Assembly (NCBI GenBank): GCA_937976325.1
Contig: CALJSD010000088.1
Location: 1 to 10,447 of the forward strand
Origin: an uncultured Carnobacterium sp.
Lineage (GTDB): Bacteria > Bacillota > Bacilli > Lactobacillales > Aerococcaceae
Length of the DNA: 10,447 nucleotides
Direction: 5' to 3'
Numbering within the stretch: the first letter of the stretch is position 1; the number at the start of each line of letters is the position of its first letter. The notes beneath the pieces were generated by a model. It saw only the letters and a program-made list of their open reading frames with translations. It searched no databases and was not told the DNA's origin. This document shows, piece by piece, positions 1 through 5,404 of the stretch. Made by a program: the position numbers and the translations under genes.

Positions 1-34
1 TGAGTTATTTATTATTGTTTATTGTTAGCCTAAA

Positions 35-448
35 TTATTTTTTAGGACGTTTTGTACCGTATTTAGAACGACCTTGCATACGGTTGTTAACTCCAGCAGT
101 GTCTAATGCACCACGGATGATGTGGTAACGTACCCCTGGTAAGTCTTTTACACGTCCACCACGGATTAATACTACGCTGTGTTCTTGTAAGTTGTGACCG
201 ATACCTGGAATGTACGCAGTTACTTCGATTAAGTTAGATAAACGTACACGAGCGTATTTACGTAACGCTGAGTTAGGTTTTTTAGGTGTCATAGTACCTA
301 CACGAGTACATACACCACGTTTTTGTGGAGAGTTTGTATTCGTTTGTGATTTTTTGAAACTGTTATAGCCTTTACCTAACGCTGGAGAAGCTGATTTCTC
401 AACTGCTGATTTACGAGGTTTACGGACTAATTGGTTAATAGTTGGCAT
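35..448 (-). CDS. rpsL: 30S ribosomal protein S12
   Basis: S12 of the small ribosomal subunit, which forms part of the decoding centre and controls translational accuracy. The 137-residue product starts MPTINQLVRK and ends KRPKK. It carries the signature TPKKPNSALRK (about residues 54-64) and GGRVKDLPGVRYH (97-109). K56/K57 and K101 correspond to the lysines where streptomycin resistance changes occur in other species; all are the usual residues, so no resistance change is visible there. D102 corresponds to the aspartate that is beta-methylthiolated in some bacteria. Residues of about 18-39 form the longer linker typical of low-GC Gram-positive S12. The ATG at 448 is preceded by a strong AAGGAGG site. 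It is normally first in the str operon with rpsG and fusA, which would lie beyond the left edge. Transcription is probably from the promoter at 616-644 through a structured leader. Confidence 0.98.
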   Translation of the reverse strand: MPTINQLVRKPRKSAVEKSASPALGKGYNSFKKSQTNTNSPQKRGVCTRVGTMTPKKPNSALRKYARVRLSNLIEVTAYIPGIGHNLQEHSVVLIRGGRVKDLPGVRYHIIRGALDTAGVNNRMQGRSKYGTKRPKK

Positions 449-609
449 TAAGCTCTTCCTCCTTCCCTAACGGGTTCTTCTTGGTCCACACTTCCGGGCG
501 GACCATTTTTTGTTAAAAATTAAAAGACATCGCTGTCTCATAAAATGGCCTTCTTACCAGTCAGCACGACTGATTTGATTACTTATCAGGAATCAGGTAT
601 AAAAGCACC
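449..609 (-). promoter_or_regulatory. Structured 5' leader of rpsL
   Basis: About 160 nt lie between the inferred rpsL transcription start (near 609) and the ATG. Three hairpins can be drawn in the transcript. One at 556-574 has a 7-bp stem with one G-U pair and a 5-nt loop. One at 524-539 has a 6-bp stem closed by a GCGA (GNRA-type) tetraloop and is followed by UUUUAAUUUUU, so it resembles a weak intrinsic terminator. One at 482-505 has an 8-bp stem UGGUCCGC/GUGGACCA with one G-U pair and lies just upstream of the ribosome binding site. Such a layout suggests attenuation or autoregulation of the str operon, but I do not recognise a named ribosomal-protein leader family; this is inference from structure alone. 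Confidence 0.5.
467..541 (-). CDS. Possible 24-codon leader peptide in the rpsL leader
   Basis: A short frame begins with ATG at 541, reads MRQRCLLIFN and continues with a basic C-terminal half (six arginines and two or more lysines), ending in TAG at 467-469. An AAGAAGG sequence lies 7 nt upstream of the ATG, a usable though not ideal ribosome binding site. The terminator-like hairpin at 524-539 falls in its first codons, and its stop codon directly abuts the rpsL ribosome binding site, 18 nt before the rpsL start. Translation of this frame could therefore open the two downstream hairpins and couple to rpsL. No homologue is known to me, and a frame of this size can occur by chance, so confidence is low. 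Confidence 0.25.
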   Translation of the reverse strand: MRQRCLLIFNKKWSARKCGPRRTR

Positions 610-615
610 TCTAAT

Positions 616-644
616 AGAATAGCATTTCTCCTTCAACACGTCAA
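616..644 (-). promoter_or_regulatory. rpsL (str operon) promoter
   Basis: On the minus strand, -35 TTGACG (639-644), a 17-bp spacer and -10 TATTCT (616-621) with an extended TGC just upstream of the -10. This is a good SigA-type promoter and places the start near 609. It lies entirely outside the neighbouring palindrome-bracketed block. Confidence 0.7.
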
Positions 645-711
645 GAATTTTCTTAAGAGAAAATGTTCCCTTTTATTCGGTACAATCTATATAGAAGAAA
701 CTTACTCCACA

Positions 712-748
712 AATAAATATCCACCGTCTTAGCCGGTGGATATTTATT
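712..748. repeat. 37-bp palindrome, copy 1 (also terminator-like)
   Basis: A perfect 15-bp inverted repeat: AATAAATATCCACCG, a 7-nt loop TCTTAGC, then CGGTGGATATTTATT. It sits 16 bp beyond the DUF2922 stop codon. With A/T-rich outer arms and a G/C core it could act as an intrinsic terminator in both directions. It differs at only two positions from the palindrome at 1711-1747, whose start is exactly 999 bp away. Confidence 0.85.
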
Positions 749-764
749 CGATTATTTATTGTTG

Positions 765-998
765 TTAAAGAAAGACATCCACTCTCCGCGTCTTATAATA
801 AGCATCTCTTCGGCCTTCATACAATTGTACTCCGTCTTTTTCAAAAAGATTAGCTTCTACAATACTCTCCATTGCTATATTAGCTGAATCCTTCTTCAAT
901 TTATCCTTAGGACGTGAAATAATCAGGTTCTTTGTTTTTCTGTCACTCCCTTTGAATCGTAAATGCAGTTTCTTCTCAACAATTGTATGATGTGTCAT
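765..998 (-). CDS. DUF2922 family protein
   Basis: A small basic protein of 77 residues (78 if the preceding ATG at 1001 is used). The pattern KKLHLRFKGSDRKTKNLII, then PKDKLKKDSANIAMESIVEANLFEKDG, matches the DUF2922 family as I know it: an N-terminal beta strand, a P-x-D/E-x-L turn, then an AM-x-x-I-x-x-x-x-F helix. Function unknown. In many Bacillales, DUF2922 genes sit beside a DUF1659 gene; no such partner is present here. Two ATG codons are adjacent; AGGAGG lies 4 nt from the first and 7 nt from the second, so the second (998) is favoured. It follows the antitoxin-like gene after a gap of about 120 bp that contains only weak promoter candidates (for example TTGAAC, 15 bp, TATAAG at 1043-1069). 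It ends in the palindrome at 712-748. Confidence 0.7.
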   Translation of the reverse strand: MTHHTIVEKKLHLRFKGSDRKTKNLIISRPKDKLKKDSANIAMESIVEANLFEKDGVQLYEGRRDAYYKTRRVDVFL

Positions 999-1119
999 CA
1001 TTTTTCCTCCTCATTTCTATTCATAATCTAATAAGCCTTACACTTATAAAAACCAATTTAGGAGTTCAATTGCTATGCTCTAAGAGATTTTTTCTGTGAA
1101 CAATTGTAATTTTGTAATG

Positions 1120-1416
1120 CTACTTAGGCAGTTTTTTCTTTTTTACTTTCACTTCTACATCATATCCACATCGATAAGCTAAATCCAACAGAGTAAGAAT
1201 AGTTGGATTATGGTCTCCACTCTGCAATCTCGAAAGATTTGATGCTTTAAGGTCAACTTCTTTTGCAAAATCTTCTAAAGAAAGTCCGGTCACCGTTTGT
1301 AACTTTGTCATTTGTAACGCAACTCGCTGCATCATCATTTCCTTTTCTAAATCATACTCAAACGTCGGATATTCTGATGAAAGCTTGCAAAGTTTTGAAG
1401 TTAGGTACGTCCCCAT
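1120..1416 (-). CDS. XRE-family DNA-binding protein, HigA-like antitoxin
   Basis: A 98-residue helix-turn-helix protein. The N-terminal part (about residues 10-35, EYPTFEYDLEKEMMMQRV) resembles the region before the HTH in HigA-type antitoxins, and residues of about 45-82 form a Cro/CI-type HTH (LSLEDFAKEVDLKASNLSRL, then a GDHNPTILTLLDLA segment). The tail is lysine-rich (VKVKKKK). The ATG at 1416 is chosen because AAGGAGGAG lies about 7 nt before it; the in-frame ATG at 1437 lies upstream of that site and has none of its own. The gene overlaps the preceding small ORF by 59 bp. It probably binds the palindromic operator at 1645-1684 and represses its own operon, as HigA proteins do. Other reading: a stand-alone small regulator. 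Confidence 0.75.
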   Translation of the reverse strand: MGTYLTSKLCKLSSEYPTFEYDLEKEMMMQRVALQMTKLQTVTGLSLEDFAKEVDLKASNLSRLQSGDHNPTILTLLDLAYRCGYDVEVKVKKKKLPK

Positions 1417-1624
1417 CGTCCATCTCCTCCTTAACATTTTTTGAAAGGGTTATTAGCAATCCGTGTTTCCCTTTATACCATCGACCCCATTTTTGAATCA
1501 TCTCTTCTGTTAACCCATCTTCTTGCAGTATTTTTAATATGGCTGCATATTTTACTTTTTCTTCGTATGAATACTCATCTAACCGATCTACCATATCTTT
1601 TTCAATTTTAAACTTGCGCTTCAT
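1358..1624 (-). CDS. Small unrecognised protein in the toxin position upstream of the HigA-like gene
   Basis: An 88-residue, highly charged protein starting MKRKFKIEKD and containing EEKVKYAAILKILQEDGL (about 25-42) and KGKHGLLITLSKN (about 53-65). The order (small ORF, then XRE gene with overlap, behind a palindromic operator) is that of HigBA-type toxin-antitoxin operons. The helix followed by a KGKHGL turn faintly recalls the N-terminal half of RelE/HigB toxins. However, the C-terminal strands with the basic catalytic residues and the F-x-KK motif are not visible, and none of the three frames in the overlap restores them. It may be a truncated toxin, a divergent one, or an unrelated protein. 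The ATG at 1624 has GGAGG 8 nt upstream; the in-frame GTG at 1639 falls on that site and is rejected. The final 59 bp also encode the start of the antitoxin-like gene. Confidence 0.6.
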   Translation of the reverse strand: MKRKFKIEKDMVDRLDEYSYEEKVKYAAILKILQEDGLTEEMIQKWGRWYKGKHGLLITLSKNVKEEMDDGDVPNFKTLQAFIRISDV

Positions 1625-1644
1625 CTCTCCCACCTCCACACCTT

Positions 1645-1684
1645 AAAATTATCATATATGATAATTATCACATATGATAATTTT
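1645..1684 (-). promoter_or_regulatory. Operator and promoter region of the toxin-antitoxin-like operon
   Basis: A 40-bp inverted repeat with a single mismatched pair, built from two overlapping 20-bp palindromes: AATTATCATATATGATAATT (1647-1666, perfect) and a second copy at 1663-1682 with one mismatch. Their centres are 16 bp apart, fitting two repressor dimers bound side by side. It ends 20 bp before the start at 1624. A weak promoter can be read inside it (TTATCA, 18 bp, TATGAT), so binding would block transcription. This is the arrangement expected for autoregulation by the HTH protein. Confidence 0.7.
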
Positions 1685-1710
1685 GCTCTTTTATAGTATT
1701 ATTTTGCTCA

Positions 1711-1747
1711 AATAAATATCCACCGGCTTAGCCAGTGGATATTTATT
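1711..1747. repeat. 37-bp palindrome, copy 2 (also terminator-like)
   Basis: AATAAATATCCAC pairs with GTGGATATTTATT over 13 bp; after one C/A mismatch, GGC pairs with GCC around a TTA loop. It matches the palindrome at 712-748 in 35 of 37 positions. It lies between the fba terminator and the operator of the toxin-antitoxin-like operon, so it may be a second terminator for fba or the far boundary of the accessory block. Confidence 0.85.
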
Positions 1748-1751
1748 GGTC

Positions 1752-1785
1752 TAATTAAAAAGAGACAGGCGAAATCGCCTGCCTC
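1752..1785 (-). terminator. fba terminator
   Basis: On the minus strand GAGGCAGGCGA pairs with TCGCCTGTCTC (one mismatch, very short loop), followed by TTTTTAATT. It begins 13 bp after the fba stop codon. Confidence 0.85.
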
Positions 1786-1798
1786 AAAATAGTGATTA

Positions 1799-2656
1799 TT
1801 AAGCTTTTCCTGTTGAACCGAAGATGTCCATTGTTTCTTTTGTAATCTTAACGATTGCATCGAAACCAGGTTTGATAATTTTACGTGGGTCATAAACACC
1901 AGCGTCTGCATTTAATTTAGCACGAACTGCTGCTGTCCATTGTTGTTGTAATTCAGTGTTAACGTTGATTTTAGCATGTCCACGTTCGATCGCTTTTTTG
2001 ATTTGGTATTCTGGGATACCTGATCCACCGTGTAATACTAATGGAGCACCTGTAGCTTCTGAGATAGCTAACATTTCATCGAAACCTAATACTGGTTCAC
2101 CTGAGTAAGTTCCGTGAACAGAACCTAGAGCTGCTGCTAATGCATCAATTTTAGCTTCTTTAACCATACGTACACATTCGTTTAAGTCAGCGTAGTTGAT
2201 TCCTCCAGTTACGCCATCTTCAGTACCACCTACAGTACCTACTTCAGCTTCAACTGAAACTCCTTTTGGATGTGCATATTCTACAACTTCTTTAGTTAAT
2301 GCGATGTTTTCATCGATTGGGAAGTGAGAGTGGTCAAACATTACTGAGCTGAATCCAGCGTCGATGTATTGTTTACATACTTCTACTGAAGAACCGTGGT
2401 CTAAGTGTAATGCTACTGGAACAGTGATGTTCATTGCATCTAATAATGCATTTACCATAGCTGAAACAACTTTTGGTCCACCCATGTATTTACCAGCGCC
2501 TTCAGATACACCTAAGATAATTGGTGAGTTAGCTTCTTGAGCTGCTGTTAATACTGCTTGTGTCCATTCTAAGTTGTTGATGTTGAATTGACCAACAGCG
2601 TATTTACCTTCTTTAGCTTTTTGTAACATTTCAGTCATGCTTACTAAACGACTCAT
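1799..2656 (-). CDS. fba: Fructose-1,6-bisphosphate aldolase, class II
   Basis: Zinc-dependent aldolase of glycolysis and gluconeogenesis; it splits fructose 1,6-bisphosphate into dihydroxyacetone phosphate and glyceraldehyde 3-phosphate in the cytosol. The 285-residue length is usual for the short Gram-positive class II type. Visible motifs are VALHLDHGSS (residues 81-90: D86 the expected general base, H87 a zinc ligand), the AEVG-x-VGG segment (137-144), H181 in GSVHGTY and H209 in LHGGSG as the other zinc ligands, and KINVNTELQ near residue 235, part of the phosphate and substrate site. ATG at 2656 follows AAGGAGG. It is transcribed from its own promoter at 2704-2732 and ends at its own terminator, so it is probably monocistronic, although readthrough from the gene upstream is possible. 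Related tagatose-bisphosphate aldolases share the fold, but no galactose or tagatose genes are nearby. Confidence 0.95.
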   Translation of the reverse strand: MSRLVSMTEMLQKAKEGKYAVGQFNINNLEWTQAVLTAAQEANSPIILGVSEGAGKYMGGPKVVSAMVNALLDAMNITVPVALHLDHGSSVEVCKQYIDAGFSSVMFDHSHFPIDENIALTKEVVEYAHPKGVSVEAEVGTVGGTEDGVTGGINYADLNECVRMVKEAKIDALAAALGSVHGTYSGEPVLGFDEMLAISEATGAPLVLHGGSGIPEYQIKKAIERGHAKINVNTELQQQWTAAVRAKLNADAGVYDPRKIIKPGFDAIVKITKETMDIFGSTGKA

Positions 2657-2703
2657 GTTTTAGTTCCTCCTTGATGCTTACAGCATTTATTTTTAACGTT
2701 TTT

Positions 2704-2732
2704 ATTATACCCTAATTGATCTATTTTTTCCA
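2704..2732 (-). promoter_or_regulatory. fba promoter
   Basis: On the minus strand TGGAAA (2727-2732), 17 bp, then a perfect TATAAT (2704-2709), with a start expected near 2697, about 40 nt before the ATG. Confidence 0.65.
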
Positions 2733-2757
2733 CCCTTTGTTGTTTTGTTACAGTTTC

Positions 2758-3663
2758 TTAAGGATTAGTACGTTTTGGTTGCGCTATCTTTTTTCGAAAC
2801 AGTTTATAAAGGACGAATCCAACAATCGATATACAAATAATTGCAACGGAATACTCTCTCCACGAGATGACAACGCCATTCGGTCTCGCATCATCACTTG
2901 TCAAACCTAATTGATGTTCCTTAGCAAACTCACGCACTACTTCCTTAGCCTCGTTAAATGGATAGAACCAATCCAGAGATAACTCACCTTTTACATTTGA
3001 GATACCTCCTTCTACTAAAGGAAATTCATGAAACAATACTTTATAAGCTCCATCGACTTTTATAAGCACCACCGGGACTTGTAGTCCTTTTGGCACAACA
3101 AACAAAATCTTTTCAACATTCAAATCCTCTCTGGCAATCACTTCCTGAGCCACTTTTATAATTGAATGCGCATTCTTCTCATAAGTGCTTACATAGGCAA
3201 CCGTCCATTTCCCTTGTGACTGAATCAGTTTTTCTCCTTCTTCTTTTGTCAAATATCCCTGCTTCACTTTAGCTTCTATTTCTGATGAATTCGCTGGGCC
3301 TCCTATATAAAGATTCGCCTCTTTCTCCACTGTAGGATTCTTTATCGGAACCACCCATTTGTAGTGACTATCAGTTATGATACGTTCAATTTCTTCACTA
3401 TCTAGATTCTTTTCCTCTTTAAACAGCGGTACATCAAAATACATCTCGACCGCATGCTCAAAATCAACCGCTTCTATATGTTCGTCCCCATCACGAGACA
3501 TATTGAGAATTTCTTCTTCTAGATGAATGATTTCGTCCTTAGGATGACTCGAGGTTGCCGTATCACCATACACACTAGCTACTCTAAACCGCACTAGAAC
3601 TAAAATAATCAAAGCAGCTAAACAACAGAAAATTCTTAGAAGAAACCTAATCGACTTATCCAT
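2758..3663 (-). CDS. Unrecognised protein with N- and C-terminal membrane segments
   Basis: A 301-residue protein I cannot assign to a family. Residues of about 8-25 (LLRIFCCLAALIILVLVR) form a membrane segment or uncleaved signal anchor, and residues of about 271-288 (SVAIICISIVGFVLYKLF) a second one followed by a basic tail RKKIAQPKR, which should be cytoplasmic. The 240-odd residues between would then lie outside the cell; they are acidic at first (residues 40-95) and later predicted to alternate strands and helices (for example KILFVVPKGLQVPVVLIKVD, 185-204). No catalytic motif or lipobox is evident. The ATG at 3663 has a moderate AGGAAGG site about 10 nt upstream. The gene is divergent from capA, and no terminator is visible between its stop and the fba promoter 26 bp later, so some transcripts may continue into fba. 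Confidence 0.75.
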   Translation of the reverse strand: MDKSIRFLLRIFCCLAALIILVLVRFRVASVYGDTATSSHPKDEIIHLEEEILNMSRDGDEHIEAVDFEHAVEMYFDVPLFKEEKNLDSEEIERIITDSHYKWVVPIKNPTVEKEANLYIGGPANSSEIEAKVKQGYLTKEEGEKLIQSQGKWTVAYVSTYEKNAHSIIKVAQEVIAREDLNVEKILFVVPKGLQVPVVLIKVDGAYKVLFHEFPLVEGGISNVKGELSLDWFYPFNEAKEVVREFAKEHQLGLTSDDARPNGVVISWREYSVAIICISIVGFVLYKLFRKKIAQPKRTNP

Positions 3664-3725
3664 TTCCCTACACCCTTCCTATAACAATTTCCTATAAAAA
3701 ACTATCACCTACTGCCTTCAACTAA

Positions 3726-3754
3726 ATTATATAGCTATCAGCTGAGTAATTCTA
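3726..3754 (-). promoter_or_regulatory. Candidate promoter of the unrecognised membrane protein gene
   Basis: A perfect minus-strand TATAAT lies at 3726-3731, about 62 nt before the start codon. The sequence 17 bp upstream (TAGAAT, 3749-3754) is a poor -35, so this is tentative. Confidence 0.35.
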
Positions 3755-3803
3755 GAGGATATTGTGATTAAATTAATTATTTCTTCATATTCCAAAATTA
3801 CTA

Positions 3804-3832
3804 TTTAAATAGGAATTAATTCGGGGTATAAT
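3804..3832 (+). promoter_or_regulatory. capA promoter
   Basis: TTTAAA (3804-3809), 17 bp, then a perfect TATAAT (3827-3832), followed by the ribosome binding site GGAGGGG at 3851-3857 and ATG at 3863. The short leader fits a simple SigA promoter. Confidence 0.65.
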
Positions 3833-3862
3833 ACAATTACTACAGGTTTTGGAGGGGAATTT

Positions 3863-5110
3863 ATGAGAGGCAATTCACAGAATGACAAAATCAAACGAAT
3901 GGAATTTTATGGGGTTTGTATCTTATCTGCATTTACGATTACGGCAGGTTTCCTTATGCGTCCCTCTGCACAAGAAAGTATAGAGGCTGTTCAAACATCG
4001 AAGGCATCCTCTGAACAAAATCAAGAGGCTGCCGCTACACCAAATAACCCTCAGTCTCCACCAACGAATAAACAAGTGGCTCGCATCACCGCGAGTGGGG
4101 ATATGCTCTATCACGACATCGTTTATGGAAGTGCATTTGATGGGACGTCATATGATTTTAAAAATGACTATGAACAAATTACCCCACTCGTATCCAGCGC
4201 GGACCTTGCGATTGGAGATTTCGAAGGAACCATCAACCCAAACGAACCTCTTGCTGGATATCCTATTTTTAACGCGCCCGAAGAAGTGATTCAGAGCATT
4301 AAAGACGCCGGATACGACGTCCTCGACTTAGCGCATAACCATATTCTTGATACAGGCATCGAAGGCTTGAAATATACAGCCAACGCTTTCCGCAAAAACG
4401 GACTCGATATTTTCGGGGTAAAGGTCGACCCGTCAGAAGGCATTCTTGTAAAAGAAGTCAATGGCATTAAAGTCGCTATCCTTGGATTTGCGTATGGATT
4501 CAACGGAATCGAAGCAAGCCTTACCGACGAAGAATATAACAACCACTTATACGATTTGAATATGCAAAAGGTAAAACAACTCATCCAACGCGCTGAAGAA
4601 ATTGCCGACTTTACGATTGTATTGCCACAAATGGGAGAAGAATATCACCTTCATCCAACACAAGGGCAAATCGATACGTATCATAAAATGATCGAATGGG
4701 GTGCCGATGTGGTTTTCGGCGGACATCCACACGTGGTCGAACCGACCGAAACTATCACTAAAGACGGCGAAAAGAAATTCATCATCTACTCAATGGGGAA
4801 CCTCCTTTCTAACCAACGCGTCGAAACCTTAGAAAACATCTGGACCGAACGTGGCGTAATTATGGATATCACGATTGAAAAAGAAAATGGAAAGACGACC
4901 CTTACAAGCGTTAAAGCTCATCCAACATGGGTTTCACGTACCGAAATTGATCGTCGCTTTATGGGCGGCCCTGCCTATGATTATCAAGTCTTTCTTGCTG
5001 AAAACTATATCCCAGGCGGACCTCTAGAACATACCGTAGATAAAGAAACACTTGAGAGAATTCAATCCGCTTATACCGAAGTAAACGAACTATTAAATAT
5101 TAAATTCTAG
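3863..5110 (+). CDS. CapA/PgsA family protein (PGA_cap, metallophosphatase fold), membrane-anchored
   Basis: A 415-residue protein with one N-terminal membrane anchor (about residues 14-32), a low-complexity Gln/Ala/Pro linker (40-70), then the PGA_cap domain of calcineurin-like fold outside the membrane. Motifs are TASGDMLYHD (76-85, D80), IGDFEG (117-122), DLAHNH (155-160) and GGHPHVVEP (286-294); these hold the residues expected to bind metal. Where many CapA proteins have H-W-G-x-E-Y, this one reads PQMGEEY (255-261), so the His is missing. In bacilli the family takes part in poly-gamma-glutamate capsule synthesis, but most lone members in Lactobacillales have no proven role. No capB, capC or capD gene is present, so a PGA capsule is not supported. 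It is convergent with the dlt operon and shares its terminator. Confidence 0.88.
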   Translation: MRGNSQNDKIKRMEFYGVCILSAFTITAGFLMRPSAQESIEAVQTSKASSEQNQEAAATPNNPQSPPTNKQVARITASGDMLYHDIVYGSAFDGTSYDFKNDYEQITPLVSSADLAIGDFEGTINPNEPLAGYPIFNAPEEVIQSIKDAGYDVLDLAHNHILDTGIEGLKYTANAFRKNGLDIFGVKVDPSEGILVKEVNGIKVAILGFAYGFNGIEASLTDEEYNNHLYDLNMQKVKQLIQRAEEIADFTIVLPQMGEEYHLHPTQGQIDTYHKMIEWGADVVFGGHPHVVEPTETITKDGEKKFIIYSMGNLLSNQRVETLENIWTERGVIMDITIEKENGKTTLTSVKAHPTWVSRTEIDRRFMGGPAYDYQVFLAENYIPGGPLEHTVDKETLERIQSAYTEVNELLNIKF

Positions 5111-5118
5111 ATACGCAA

Positions 5119-5150
5119 AAAGGCGCCTCCTACTCGCAGGAAGCGCCTTT
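5119..5150. terminator. Bidirectional terminator between capA and dltC
   Basis: AAAGGCGC pairs with GCGCCTTT; after one mismatch TCCT pairs with AGGA around a 6-nt loop. On the minus strand the stem runs into CCTTTTTG, a good U-tract for the dlt operon; on the plus strand the tail is CACTATTTT, a weaker exit for capA. Confidence 0.85.
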
Positions 5151-5162
5151 CACTATTTTAAA

Positions 5163-5393
5163 TTAACCAACACGTTCTGAAACGTATTTAATAATTTTAT
5201 TTGGAGTATCGATTTCTTCGTAAGTCACTTCTGTTGGAGCCACTTCGATACCGAACTCTTCTAAGCGAACAAGAAGTTCAACGAATGCTAATGAATCCAT
5301 TAACCCTTCTTCTTTCAAGTTGATGTCTTTATCTTCGTATACTACTTCATCTTCACAAATTTCTTCTAGAATTTCTAAAATTCTTTCTTCCAT
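5163..5393 (-). CDS. dltC: D-alanyl carrier protein
   Basis: A 76-residue acyl-carrier-like protein, strongly acidic, which carries D-alanine on a phosphopantetheine arm between DltA and DltB for D-alanylation of teichoic acids. The attachment site is S34 in LMDSLAF (residues 31-37). Length matches the family. ATG at 5393 has GGAGGG upstream and lies 11 bp after dltB, so it is co-transcribed. It is the last gene of the operon here; a terminator follows 13 bp after its stop where dltD would usually begin. Confidence 0.95.
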   Translation of the reverse strand: MEERILEILEEICEDEVVYEDKDINLKEEGLMDSLAFVELLVRLEEFGIEVAPTEVTYEEIDTPNKIIKYVSERVG

Positions 5394-5404
5394 GGAAATC
5401 CCTC

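Noticed and set aside
482..515. Hairpin followed by TTTTTTG read as a plus-strand terminator
   Set aside because: No plus-strand gene or promoter precedes it; it is more simply explained as a stem in the rpsL leader on the minus strand.
1417..1437. Upstream ATG at 1437 as the start of the HigA-like protein
   Set aside because: The ribosome binding site AAGGAGGAG lies downstream of that ATG and serves the ATG at 1416.
1358..1440. Frameshifted RelE/HigB toxin, with the missing half in another frame
   Set aside because: The other two frames over the overlap give either the antitoxin N terminus or an early stop; neither encodes the missing toxin strands.
712..1747. The two palindromes as CRISPR repeats or insertion-sequence ends
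   Set aside because: There are only two copies 999 bp apart, no regular spacers, no transposase between them and no target-site duplication that I can see.
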